From positions 76,687 through 140,686 of the forward strand of contig JACRQG010000040.1 in assembly GCA_016222805.1 (NCBI GenBank): 64,000 nt of DNA. The letters run 5' to 3'. Under the pieces are notes generated by a model, which was not told the origin of the DNA, searched no databases, and was given only the letters and a program-made list of their open reading frames with translations. The translations under genes were made by a program, and so were the position numbers. This DNA comes from Verrucomicrobiota bacterium (lineage in GTDB: Bacteria; Verrucomicrobiota; Verrucomicrobiia; Opitutales; Opitutaceae). Positions within the stretch are counted from its first letter, which is position 1; every line of letters starts with the position of its first letter. Below, piece after piece: positions 1 to 9,156 of the stretch.

Positions 1-1871
1 AGGTTGTTTGACGTGTCGCAGACGAAGACGACGCCGGCGGCATCGACGGTGAGGCCGAGGGGCGAGTAGAAGCGGGCGGCGGTGCCAGGGCCGTTGCTGC
101 TCCCGGAAGTGCCGGTGGTGCCGGCCAGGGTGGTGACCGCGCCATCCGGCGCGATGCGCCGGATCAGGTGGTTTCCGGTGTCGGCGACATACAGTGTGTC
201 GGTGGCATCGACGGCGACGGCGTAGGGGAAGTTGAAGCGAGCAGCGGTGCCGGCACCGTTGGTGGAACCGACGACGCCCGGCTGGCCGGCCACGGTGGAA
301 ACGACGCCCTCTGGTGTGACCTTGCGAATGGTGTGATTGTAATTGTCGGCCACGTAGAGGTTGCCGCGGCGGTCGATGGTGGTGCCCTGCGGCCGGTTGA
401 AGCGCGCAGCCGAACCCGCCCCGTCGGTGGACCCGCTAATCAGAACGCTGTTCTGACCCGCGAGCGTCGAACTGACCCCGTCCGGCGTCAGTTTGCGGAT
501 GGCGCCAAAAATTGAGTCGACCACAAACACCAGGCCGCTCGAGTCGACGGCAACTCCGGCCGGAAAGCCGAAGCGGACCGAGTCGCCGGTGCCGTCGACA
601 GAGCCAATCTCACCAGGGTGACCGGCAAAGGTGGTCACGGCTCCGGAAAGGGAGATGCGCCGCACGGTGGCGTTGACCGCATCGCCAACGTAAACGAGGC
701 CCGTCTCCGTGACTGCCACCGTGGTGGGCATGTGGAAACGTGCCTGCAAGGCGGCGCCGTCGGCGCTGCCGAAACTGCCGCCGGGCCCGGCCAGCCCGCT
801 GGTCACACCGGCAGTGGAAATGCGGCGGATCGTGTGATTGCCGGCGTCGGCGACGACGACATTCCCCTCCGGGTCGATGGTGAGACCGTAGGGCATGCAG
901 AAGTACGCGGAGCGACTGGGACCATCGGCGGACCCGACCAGGCTAAGACGACCAGCGTAAACGGTGACCACGCCATCGGACGTGATACGGCGGACAACCT
1001 GGTTGGTGACATCCGCGACATAGACGTTGCCCGAGGCATCCACGGCCAGGCCGCTGGGAAAGCCGAAGCGCGCCGCGCGGCCCGTGCCGTCGGTCGATCC
1101 GGTGAGACCGGAGGTTCCGGCCAGGGTGGTGACGACTCCCTCGGGGGTAACCTTGCGGATGACGGCCACGGTGTTTTCGGTGACGTAGAGGTTGTCGTTG
1201 GCGTCGATGGCCAGGCTGGCCAGGGTCGAGAATCGGGCCGCGGTTCCCGTGCCATCGGTCGAGCCCCCGAGGCCGACCCCTCCGGCGAAGACGCTGACTT
1301 CCCCGGCGGGCGTGATCCGGCGGATGACGCGGTTGCCGCGGTCGCCGACAAAGAGGTTGCCCGCCCGATCGAGAACAATGCCGGTCGGATTGCGGAAGCG
1401 GGCGCTGGTTCCGGTGCCATTGTCGCTCCCCGGATTGCCTGCGCTCCCGGCGAAGGTGGTGACCGTGCCATCAGCGGCGATGCGACGAATAGTGTGATTG
1501 TCGTAGTCGGAAACGAAGACTTCTCCCGTGGCGTTGACGGTGAGTCCGTAGATGGCCCCGAAGCGGGCAGCCGAGCGGAGACCGTCGTTCGCTCCAGTGG
1601 AGCCCGGGAAGCCGGCGAGCGTGGTGACGACACCGGCCGGGTTGACCCGTCGGAGGGTGAAGTTGGCCGTATCGGCAACGTAGATGTTCCCGGCCGAATC
1701 GCATGCCAGCGCGTTGGGGCAGTTGAAGCGGGCGCTGGTGCCGGTGCCATCGACTGCGCCCGCGATGTTGTTCGGCCCTGCGATGGTGGTGAACGTGTAG
1801 GAAGCAGCGAGGCAGGGCGGGACGGGGGCCAGCCACCAGAGCAGGGCAAGGCGATACGCGGTAGTACGCAT
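1..1871 (-). CDS. NHL-repeat beta-propeller protein, exported (C-terminus beyond the window)
   Basis: The gene reads leftward off the window edge, so only its first 623 codons are visible and no stop is seen. The ATG at 1869-1871 is followed by a signal peptide (arginine, hydrophobic stretch, then CLAAS). The rest is about eleven consecutive NHL units of roughly 55 residues, repeating about every 165 bp. Each has the pattern VTTLAG, a short DGTG stretch, ARF, then AVD..GN.YVAD..N..IRRI. NHL units form beta-propellers used for binding; no catalytic motif is visible. Two or more propellers are likely given the repeat number. A GGGCC/GGCCC hairpin (1890-1904) lies in the leader. The domain call is secure; the function is unknown. 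Confidence 0.85.
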   Translation of the reverse strand, partial: MRTTAYRLALLWWLAPVPPCLAASYTFTTIAGPNNIAGAVDGTGTSARFNCPNALACDSAGNIYVADTANFTLRRVNPAGVVTTLAGFPGSTGANDGLRSAARFGAIYGLTVNATGEVFVSDYDNHTIRRIAADGTVTTFAGSAGNPGSDNGTGTSARFRNPTGIVLDRAGNLFVGDRGNRVIRRITPAGEVSVFAGGVGLGGSTDGTGTAARFSTLASLAIDANDNLYVTENTVAVIRKVTPEGVVTTLAGTSGLTGSTDGTGRAARFGFPSGLAVDASGNVYVADVTNQVVRRITSDGVVTVYAGRLSLVGSADGPSRSAYFCMPYGLTIDPEGNVVVADAGNHTIRRISTAGVTSGLAGPGGSFGSADGAALQARFHMPTTVAVTETGLVYVGDAVNATVRRISLSGAVTTFAGHPGEIGSVDGTGDSVRFGFPAGVAVDSSGLVFVVDSIFGAIRKLTPDGVSSTLAGQNSVLISGSTDGAGSAARFNRPQGTTIDRRGNLYVADNYNHTIRKVTPEGVVSTVAGQPGVVGSTNGAGTAARFNFPYAVAVDATDTLYVADTGNHLIRRIAPDGAVTTLAGTTGTSGSSNGPGTAARFYSPLGLTVDAAGVVFVCDTSNN

Positions 1872-2056
1872 GTGCGAAACGCCGTCAACGGGCCGGAAAG
1901 GCCCACGAGGGTTGAGGGAGCAGACGCCGGCTTCGGCGGATCAGCAACGATGTTTCAGCGCGGGAGTGAGTTATGAGAGCTGATTGCCGAGCGAAGTGTG
2001 AGCGATACTACGCCAGACGGGGGGCGCCGCGGGCCGGAGGCCAGGACCAAATCGGT

Positions 2057-2073
2057 GGACAGGCCGACTGTCC
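2057..2073 (-). terminator. Hairpin downstream of the S8 protease
   Basis: A perfect 6-bp stem GGACAG/CTGTCC with a 5-base loop lies about 40 bases past the protease stop, in the 239-bp gap before the NHL gene. No clear T-run follows on the minus strand, so its role as an intrinsic terminator is only possible. A second small hairpin, GGTGCC/GGCACC at 2106-2120, contains the protease stop codon in its loop. Confidence 0.3.
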
Positions 2074-2110
2074 GCACGAACATCGCAGGCCCGGTGGTGA
2101 TGGCTGGTGC

Positions 2111-2905
2111 CTACGGCACCTCGTAGACTTCCACCAGGGCGACGCCGGTGGCGTTATTCACGCCACTTATCTGGGCGGTGTAGCTGCCTGGAGTCAGGGT
2201 CACCAGCAGGGCCGCGTCGCGCGAACTTGTGTTCGTCAGGGCAAAGGCCCCGACCTGGGTGAAGGCCGCCGACAGGGCTCCGCCGCCACCCCAATCGTCA
2301 TTCGCATGCGCCAGGGCGGAACCACGATAGACCTCGAGGCGCGGGTTGGCCAGGGTGCCGGTGACTCCAAAACTGGCGAGGGCCGGGCCGACGCCGCGAA
2401 TCAGGACCTGCTTGGGCACATTGCCGCTGAGCGTAAAGCCGGCGATGAGGAGATTGCCGCCGGTGCCGACCTGCGCGCGGGCGGACAGGTTGGCAAGGCG
2501 GCTGGCCGCGTTGAGGGAATCGTCAGTATCGTAGATCTCGGCGAGGGCGAGTCCGGTGGCGCCGTTGCCGGTTACCTGCAGGGTGTAACTGCCGGCGCCG
2601 AGGCTCTGCAGCAGGGCGGCGTCGCGGCTGGCCGGGTCGAGGGCGAAGGCACCGACGCGGGCGGCGGCGGCGGCAACGGGGGCGGCACCGCCCCAGTTGT
2701 CGTTCGCCGTGAGCGACTCGGTGCCGGAGAAAACGGCGAGCTGCGGGTCGGCGACGGCGCCCGTGACTCCGAAGGCGGCAAGGGTGGGGCCGATGCCGCG
2801 GAGCAGCAGGGGCTTGGTGCCGGTCCCGCTGACCGTGAAACCGACGATCAGGGTCTGTGCGCCGGTGCCGGCGGTGGTGCGGACGGAGACGTTGGTCAAC
2901 CGGCC
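2111..2905 (-). repeat. Tandem duplication encoding the protease C-terminal module
   Basis: Two direct copies of about 395 bp (about 2505-2905 and 2111-2504) encode homologous modules. Each begins with RL.N(V/L)S.R and contains GTG....(L/I)(I/V).GFT(V/L)SG, LLRGIGP or LIRGVGP, FGVTG, NDNWGG or NDDWGG, and RDAALL. I know this arrangement from secreted proteins of Verrucomicrobiota but know no functional assignment for it. Confidence 0.7.
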
Positions 2906-5900
2906 GGGGCGCAGCGGCTCGACCGAGACGACTGCCGGCTCGCTCGAAAGGGTTCCCTGGGAACTGGTGATGCGGACCGTGTACGTGCCGGCAGAGGCGA
3001 AGGCGGCGGCCGGGATGGCGTAGGCGGCTCCGGTGGCGCCAGGGAGGGCCTCACCGTCCTTGTACCATTGATACGTCAGGTTGCCGTTGCCGGTGGCGGT
3101 GACCGCGAGGCTGAACGGCAGGCCCAGCACCGCCGCCTGGGAGCGGGGTTGGGTGATGATGGCAAAGGTCTCGGCGACCGCCCGGCCAGTGCGGCGGGCA
3201 TTGTGGCGGTATTGGGGCCAGGGGCCGGTGGTGCCGGCGCCGATGTCGGTGGCGTAGAGGCGCTGGTCATTGCTGGCGAAATACAGGCGCGTGCCGGAGA
3301 TGGCGGGCGATGACCGCACGATGTCGCCCGTGGACCAGGTCCGCTTCGGCGAGCCATCGGGGTTGACCGCGTAGATCAGTCCGTCGTAGCAGCCGACGTA
3401 GATCACCCCATTGGCGTCGACCGCCGGAGAGGAGGCACGCACTTCCTTGCCGAGGGCGAAGGTCCAGCGACCGGAACCGTCGGCGGTGTTCACGGCGTGG
3501 AGCTTGGCGTCGTAGCCGGCGAAGTAGACGACCGTGCCGTCGGGACTGAGCGCCGGTGAGGACGAGGTGCCGACGGACGCGCCGGTGTAGGTCCAGCGCG
3601 TGGCCCCGGCGGCGGTCACCGAATACAGCCGGCCCGAGCTGAGGGTGCCGTAATAGACATTACCCGAACCGTCGATCGCGGCGGCCGTGTAGACGGCGTT
3701 GTCCGTCGGCAGCGACCATTTCACCGATCCATCGGCGGGATTGAGGGCGTAGAAGCGATGGCGCGTCGCGGTGTCGTCGGATCCGAGATAGATCGTGCCG
3801 TCCGGCCCGATCGACGGGGAGGCGTAGGAGGAGCCCGGGATCGCGACCGACCACTTCAGGGCCGCACTGGAGCCCTGGTCGACGTAGGCGTAGAGGCGGG
3901 CGGCGGCGGCGGTGGCGGCCTCGGCGTGGAGGTAGAGGGTGCCGTCGGCCCCGAGGGCGATGGCGCTGTTGGCACTGTAGCCGGAGCCGACGACGATCTC
4001 CCATTTCTTCTCGCCGGTGGCGCTGTTGTAGGCGAACAGCCGGCCGTCGTTCAGGGCGGCAGTGGTGGCGCGGGCGCCGAAGTAGAGCGTGCCATCCGGG
4101 GCGAGGCACGCGGCGGAGGTGTCGATCATGCCATCGATCTTGAGCGCCGGCCAGCGCCGGGAACCGTCGGCATTGAAGGCGTGGAAAACGCCGTCGGTGC
4201 TGCCGACATAGACCGCCCCGTCGGGGCCGACGCACGGGGCGGACGTGATGCTGTCCCCGGTGTGTCCCTGCCAGAGGGTGTCATTCAGCGTGAGGAGGAA
4301 TGGGGCGTTGGCCGGCGGCGTGCCGCCCGTTGCGCGGCCGTCGACCTGCAGGTGATAGGTGGTGCCGGCGGTGGCCTCGACGGTGACCAGCGCCGTGGTC
4401 ACGGGATCGGTGCTGCCGGTGGCGGTGTCGGCGTTGTCGTTGGCGGCGACGAGGGTAAGGGCGTTGAGGGCGGTGCCGGTGTAGATCGCGAGGAGCGGAT
4501 CGAAGCCGTCGCTCTTCAGTCCAAACTGGAAGCGTCCGGACGCGGGCGCGACCCAGCGGTACCAGAGGGACTTTCCGCCGGTGAAGCCGAGGATGCGCGG
4601 TTCCCCGGTTTCGACGGTGGCCTGGGCGTTGGCCGCTTCGATGAGCGCGGTGCGGCCGGTGATCCCCTGGGCGGCGGCGAAGTTGTCGTTGGCGGGAATG
4701 GATCCGAGATCAAGCAGGGTGGTTCCCTGGGCGCCCCCTTTGCCGGCGACGACAATCAGGTAGGTCGTGCCGGCCTGGGCGGTGAACTCCAGCCGCGAAG
4801 TGGTCTGGCCGGGTTCATCGTCGTTGGCGGCCACCGGCACCAGGGACGCGACCGAAGTGCCGGTGTAGACGGCGAGGAGGGTGTCGTAGCTGCTGCCGGT
4901 GGTGGAGACTCGGACGAGGCCGGAACTGGTGGGGGTCCATTCCCACCAGAGGGAGGCGAGGCTCGCCTGGCCGGCAATGGCCGGCTCGGCCTCGGCGGTG
5001 GCTCCCACGTTGGAGTTGCGGGCCGTGATGTTGGGACCGCTCAGCCGCGACCTCTCGGCGAAGTCGTCATTGAACGGGCGATTGTCGGTCGAGCGGAGGG
5101 CGCGGTCGAGATTGAGTCGCCCGCCGGTCTGCACGCGGCCGCGAAACGCGGAGATCGGGTCGACGTGGCGGAGGAGCCGGTTGATCAACTGCCGGTAGGT
5201 GTCCTGCGGGAACTGGGCCTTGAGCAGGGCGAAGGCCCCTGCGACATGCGGGGCGGCCATCGAGGTGCCGCTCAGCTGGGTGTAGGGAGTGGCGTTGGTG
5301 TAGTAGGTCGACCAGATGTCGAAGCCCGGGGCGAACAACTCGACAGTGCCCGGGCCGTAGTTGGTGAAGATCGCGGCGTCGTCGCGATTGGTGGAGGCCG
5401 CCACGGCCACGACGTTGTCGAGGCGGTGACTCGCCGGATAGTGCGCGAGTAGCTCCATGTTGTGGGATTCGTTGCCGGCCGCGGCGACGAAGAGGATGCC
5501 GGCGGCGCGCGCGCGCTGAATCGCGTCGCGCTGCGCCGGGTCGAACTGGGTCGTGGGACTGGACGAACCGAATGACGCATTGATGATGTGGGCGCCGTGC
5601 CGGATGGCATAGTCGATGCACTCGATGCTGTCGGAGGTCAGGCCGCTCGCCGGCGTGCTGCCGCTGGCGGGACGGATAAATTTCAGGGCCATGAGCCTGA
5701 CCCGCCAGGCGACGCCGGCGATGCCCACGCCGTTGTTGCCCACCGCGCCGATGATGCCGGCCACATGGGTGCCGTGCCCATCGTCGTCGGCGGGGTTGCC
5801 GTTGTTGAGGATGGCGTTGATGCCGTAGACGTCGTCGACGTAGCCGTTGCCGTCGTCGTCGCGGCCGTTCCCCGGAATTTCCCGGGAGTTGGTCCACATG

Positions 5901-6457
5901 TTGGCGGCGAGGTCCGGGTGGTCGAAGCGCACCCCGGAATCGATGACGGCGACCACGACCTCGGGGGCGTCGGTGCGAAGATCCCAGGCCCGGGTGGAGC
6001 CGATGTCGGCGCCGGCGATGCCGTTGTCGGCGCCCGAATTGGCGTGGGACCACTGGCGGCTGGCGAAATCCGGGTCGTTGGGGACGGCGGAGGGGCGCAG
6101 CAGGTGATCGCGCTGGACGTACTCGTAGCGGCCGGAGGCGAGCAGGCGTTCGATCGCGCGGGCCGGGGAGTCGCCGGCAGGCAGTTCCAGGAGACGCAGG
6201 CCGTCGAAGCGGTCCCAGCGGCGCCGGACGCGAAAGCCCTCGCGGCGTTCGGCCTCCTCGGAAGTGGCGCGGTGCGTCGCGCGCGGCTTGGCCAGCAGGA
6301 CTCCGTCGCGGAAGCCCTGGGCGATTTCCCGCGGGGAAATCGGGGTGAGCTCGGTTTCGTTGGCCGCCGTCCCTACGAGGGGCAGGAGGACGGCGAAGGC
6401 GAGGAGGCGAATCTTCACGCGGGGACGAGACCTAGACGGTGGCGGCACGGGTGACAA
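2111..6457 (-). CDS. Secreted S8 (subtilisin-type) serine protease with PPC, PQQ-propeller and Ig-like domains
   Basis: A 1448-residue exported protease. Numbered from 6457, the catalytic triad is Asp173 (VIDSG), His228 (DGHGTH) and Ser399 (GTSMAAPH), with oxyanion Asn329 (AAGNES). An inhibitor-like propeptide (about 45-125) precedes it. After the catalytic domain come two PPC-like beta domains (to about 730), a PQQ-type beta-propeller with repeated SPAIGPDGT-like blades (about 740-1110), an Ig-like domain (YQWYKDG, about 1120-1190), and two tandem copies of a roughly 125-residue module (L(L/I)RG(I/V)GP.LA.FGVTG) that ends the protein. The signal peptide fits better from the GTG at 6416-6418 (VKIRLLAFAVLLPLVG), so 6418 may be the true start. 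Substrate unknown; extracellular action is inferred. Confidence 0.9.
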   Translation of the reverse strand: MSPVPPPSRSRPRVKIRLLAFAVLLPLVGTAANETELTPISPREIAQGFRDGVLLAKPRATHRATSEEAERREGFRVRRRWDRFDGLRLLELPAGDSPARAIERLLASGRYEYVQRDHLLRPSAVPNDPDFASRQWSHANSGADNGIAGADIGSTRAWDLRTDAPEVVVAVIDSGVRFDHPDLAANMWTNSREIPGNGRDDDGNGYVDDVYGINAILNNGNPADDDGHGTHVAGIIGAVGNNGVGIAGVAWRVRLMALKFIRPASGSTPASGLTSDSIECIDYAIRHGAHIINASFGSSSPTTQFDPAQRDAIQRARAAGILFVAAAGNESHNMELLAHYPASHRLDNVVAVAASTNRDDAAIFTNYGPGTVELFAPGFDIWSTYYTNATPYTQLSGTSMAAPHVAGAFALLKAQFPQDTYRQLINRLLRHVDPISAFRGRVQTGGRLNLDRALRSTDNRPFNDDFAERSRLSGPNITARNSNVGATAEAEPAIAGQASLASLWWEWTPTSSGLVRVSTTGSSYDTLLAVYTGTSVASLVPVAANDDEPGQTTSRLEFTAQAGTTYLIVVAGKGGAQGTTLLDLGSIPANDNFAAAQGITGRTALIEAANAQATVETGEPRILGFTGGKSLWYRWVAPASGRFQFGLKSDGFDPLLAIYTGTALNALTLVAANDNADTATGSTDPVTTALVTVEATAGTTYHLQVDGRATGGTPPANAPFLLTLNDTLWQGHTGDSITSAPCVGPDGAVYVGSTDGVFHAFNADGSRRWPALKIDGMIDTSAACLAPDGTLYFGARATTAALNDGRLFAYNSATGEKKWEIVVGSGYSANSAIALGADGTLYLHAEAATAAAARLYAYVDQGSSAALKWSVAIPGSSYASPSIGPDGTIYLGSDDTATRHRFYALNPADGSVKWSLPTDNAVYTAAAIDGSGNVYYGTLSSGRLYSVTAAGATRWTYTGASVGTSSSPALSPDGTVVYFAGYDAKLHAVNTADGSGRWTFALGKEVRASSPAVDANGVIYVGCYDGLIYAVNPDGSPKRTWSTGDIVRSSPAISGTRLYFASNDQRLYATDIGAGTTGPWPQYRHNARRTGRAVAETFAIITQPRSQAAVLGLPFSLAVTATGNGNLTYQWYKDGEALPGATGAAYAIPAAAFASAGTYTVRITSSQGTLSSEPAVVSVEPLRPGRLTNVSVRTTAGTGAQTLIVGFTVSGTGTKPLLLRGIGPTLAAFGVTGAVADPQLAVFSGTESLTANDNWGGAAPVAAAAARVGAFALDPASRDAALLQSLGAGSYTLQVTGNGATGLALAEIYDTDDSLNAASRLANLSARAQVGTGGNLLIAGFTLSGNVPKQVLIRGVGPALASFGVTGTLANPRLEVYRGSALAHANDDWGGGGALSAAFTQVGAFALTNTSSRDAALLVTLTPGSYTAQISGVNNATGVALVEVYEVP

Positions 6458-6630
6458 GTGACGGGTGGACGGTTGGCCCGGGAGAAAGTTGCCGGGGGCC
6501 GGACCTTCTGGAAGGGCGGGCGGGGGTGGCGTGGGTGAGCCGCCGCGCGTGGGACTGCGCGGGTGCGGAATCCTGGAATCCCCGGTAGCGGCTGCCCTGG
6601 CCTCCGGGTGGGCGGAGCAATCGGCCCCGG

Positions 6631-7698
6631 CTATGCCACCAGGCCGGCGCGGCGCTTGAGGGCGAGCACTCGCTGGTAGGAGGCGTCGATCCTCGACTCA
6701 GGGATGCGACCGGAGCGCACGGCGCCTTCGAGCACCGCGATGGCGCGGGGGGCGATGTCGGGGTCGTAGCTCAGGTTGTTGCCGAAGCAGAGCATGTCGA
6801 TGCCGGCTTCGATGGCCGCGGGCACGGAGTTCTCCAGGCCATATTGGCTCGAGATCGCCTTCATCTCCATGTCGTCGCTGGTGATGACGCCGGTGAAACC
6901 GAGCTGCTCCCGGAGAAGGCCGGTGATGACGGCGCGCGACAGCGTGGCGGGGCGCTCCGGATCCAGGCGGGCGTTGAAGACATGCGCGCTCATCACGGCG
7001 TCGCACCAGCCGCCCTCGATGAGGCGCCGGAAGGGGAGCAGCTCCCGTTCGTGCCAGGAGGTGGTGACGTCGACGAGACCCAGGTGGGTGTCGCCGCGGG
7101 CACTGCCATGGCCGGGGAAGTGCTTGGCACAGGTGAGTACGCCGCGATCCCGGTGGCCGCGGACGAATTCGACGGCGTGGCGAGTCACCGCGTCGGGGTC
7201 GGGGGAAAAGCTGCGCCGCTTGCCCTTGATGATCGGGTTGTCCGGGTTGGCGTCCAGATCGACCACGGGGGCGAGATTCCAGTTGAGCCCGACGGAGCGA
7301 AGGGTCTCCGCGGTGGCGACGGCGTGGCGGTAAGTTTCCGCCGGCTGGTCGAGGCGGCCGAGTTCTTCGTGCGAAATGCTGGGAGGGAAGCCGTAGTCGG
7401 TCTTGAGCCGGTTCACGCGGCCGCCTTCCTGATCGATGGAGGTGAGGAGGGGGACGCGGGCCAGGCTCTGCAGGTGCGTCAGGAGTTCACGCACCTGGGC
7501 GGGGGATTCGACGTTGCGGCGGCGGGCCGAGCCGTCGGCCATCTCCTGATCGAACAGCACGACTGCGCCGATCTGGTGCTCGCGGATGTCCCGGGCGATC
7601 AGGGAGCATTCTGCCGGGCGGCATCCGCGGAAGCCGACGTTGAGCAGCTGGCCAATCTTCTCGCGCAGCGAAGGAGCAGAGGGAAGTGCGACGGGCAT
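6631..7698 (-). CDS. Glycoside hydrolase family 3, beta-N-acetylhexosaminidase (NagZ-like)
   Basis: A 355-residue single-domain GH3 enzyme, the length of NagZ. It carries the family hallmark KHFPGHG, the DQEGG.V.R stretch, and SDDMEMKAI, whose Asp is the nucleophile. NagZ enzymes remove terminal beta-GlcNAc from muropeptides or chitooligosaccharides. I chose the ATG at 7696-7698 (MPVALPSAPSLREKIG) because the 31 residues possible upstream are low-complexity and overlap the divergent promoter region. No signal peptide is visible, so it is probably cytoplasmic. The next gene is divergent, 94 bp away. Recycling versus dietary use cannot be told from context. Confidence 0.9.
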   Translation of the reverse strand: MPVALPSAPSLREKIGQLLNVGFRGCRPAECSLIARDIREHQIGAVVLFDQEMADGSARRRNVESPAQVRELLTHLQSLARVPLLTSIDQEGGRVNRLKTDYGFPPSISHEELGRLDQPAETYRHAVATAETLRSVGLNWNLAPVVDLDANPDNPIIKGKRRSFSPDPDAVTRHAVEFVRGHRDRGVLTCAKHFPGHGSARGDTHLGLVDVTTSWHERELLPFRRLIEGGWCDAVMSAHVFNARLDPERPATLSRAVITGLLREQLGFTGVITSDDMEMKAISSQYGLENSVPAAIEAGIDMLCFGNNLSYDPDIAPRAIAVLEGAVRSGRIPESRIDASYQRVLALKRRAGLVA

Positions 7699-7792
7699 GG
7701 CCGATCGAGGCACCGTGCGGCGGACGGGACAATCCGAATCGCGCCGTGATTCGGTTGCTTCCCGACGACGTCCGGGCCATATCGGGCGCACG

Positions 7793-9052
7793 ATGAAATG
7801 GCCGCTCTTTCCGTCTTGGGGTGCACTGCTTTTGGCTGCCAGTGCCGGGGCTGCGGAACAGTCGTCGATGACGGTGCCGGTGACGCGCCTGAGTGCGGCG
7901 GACCAGCACGTGTTCTTCGCCTACTACGATGTGCCGGCCGCCGACCCGGCCGCCAAGCTCCACCTGGCGCACCGGGTGCCGTTCCGTGATCGGCTGCCGA
8001 CGGCCGCGGACGAGGCGGAGCTAGGCACCCTCGCTCTGGATGGTCGCGGGGAGTTTCGGCCCTTTGCCCGGACCCGGGCCTGGAACTTCCAGCAAGGGGC
8101 GATGCTGCAATGGCTGGGGGACGGCTCCGGACGGGTGTTTTACAACGAAGTGCGGCCCGACGGGAAGGACTACCGGGGGGTGCTGCACGATCTCAGGACC
8201 GGGGTGAGGAGTTTCACCGATCGGGCGCTGGCCAATCTCTCGCGCGACGGTCGCTGGGGCATCGGGATCGACTTTGACCGGATGCACGATTTCCGCCCCG
8301 GCTATGGCTACGCCCTGCGCGACGACCCCCGGGCGGGCGTGAAGCACCCGGCGGACGACGGGGTGTGGATTTGCGACCTGCGGTCCGGCCAGAGCCGCCT
8401 GATGGTGAGCCTGGCGGCCCTGCAGGAGCGGGTCCGCGCACTCTCACCGCTTTTTCAGGAAAAGGTCCTGATCAACCACATCACTTTCAACCCCTCGGCG
8501 AGCCGCCTCGTGCTGCTGTTGCGCAACTTTCCACCGGCGGAGCCGCGGCCCAAGGGCCAACCGGCCTGGCGCACGGCCGTGTTTACGATCGGGCGCGATG
8601 GCAGCGACCCGCGCCTGCTGATTCCCCCGGGGATGGCGTCGCACTACCATTGGCGCGATGACACGACGATCCTGTTCTGGAGCGATGGTCCGCAGGGAGC
8701 GCAGCTGTACGAAATCAAGGATCTGCCGACCCCGCAATTCACCGCCCTCGACATCCCCTTCTTCAAGCGCGACGGGCATTGCAGCTATTCCCGGGACGGG
8801 CGCTGGATCCTGTACGACAGCTATCCAGATGCGAAGCGGATGCAGACTCTGTGGGTCTATGACCTCGCGAACCGGCGCGGTCACGAGGTGGGGAAGTTCT
8901 TCTCCCCGGTCGTGCCGGTGATCGACATCCGCTGCGACCTGCACCCGCGGTGGCTGCCGGACGGGCGCGTCAGCTTCGATTCGACCCATGAGCCCTTCCG
9001 CGGGCTTTACGTGGCTGATGTCCGGGGAGTGACAGGCGAGTCGGCGAGGTGA
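7793..9052 (+). CDS. Exported TolB/WD40-like beta-propeller protein, function unknown
   Basis: A 419-residue protein starting at the ATG at 7793, which begins a clear signal peptide (MKWPLFPSWGALLLAASAGA). An upstream in-frame extension is possible but would overlap the divergent GH3 leader. The body has propeller-type repeats such as LSRDGRWGIGIDF, TFNPSASRLVLLLRN and YSRDGRWILYDSYPD, reminiscent of TolB-like or oligogalacturonate-lyase-like folds. I see no diagnostic catalytic motif. A role in the periplasm or at the surface is inferred from the signal only. Confidence 0.7.
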   Translation: MKWPLFPSWGALLLAASAGAAEQSSMTVPVTRLSAADQHVFFAYYDVPAADPAAKLHLAHRVPFRDRLPTAADEAELGTLALDGRGEFRPFARTRAWNFQQGAMLQWLGDGSGRVFYNEVRPDGKDYRGVLHDLRTGVRSFTDRALANLSRDGRWGIGIDFDRMHDFRPGYGYALRDDPRAGVKHPADDGVWICDLRSGQSRLMVSLAALQERVRALSPLFQEKVLINHITFNPSASRLVLLLRNFPPAEPRPKGQPAWRTAVFTIGRDGSDPRLLIPPGMASHYHWRDDTTILFWSDGPQGAQLYEIKDLPTPQFTALDIPFFKRDGHCSYSRDGRWILYDSYPDAKRMQTLWVYDLANRRGHEVGKFFSPVVPVIDIRCDLHPRWLPDGRVSFDSTHEPFRGLYVADVRGVTGESAR

Positions 9053-9156
9053 CTCCGCTGGTGGCTCCCTGACCGAACATGCCCCGGGAGGGAGTTGGCA
9101 ACGGCGTGATCGCGCGAAGGAGCAAAGAGAGCGGTACGTGAGTGCACCATTGGCGT

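Noticed and set aside
618..1976. Plus-strand open frame rich in Gly and Val over the NHL region
   Set aside because: The minus strand encodes regular NHL repeats; the plus frame merely mirrors the repeat period.
3758..5452. Plus-strand open frame of 564 codons inside the protease gene
   Set aside because: Opposite to the S8 protease, which has its full catalytic triad and domain set; the plus-strand translation is low-complexity.
9053..9156. CTCCC/GGGAG pairing in the convergent gap as a terminator
   Set aside because: The stem is short with a long loop and has no T-run.
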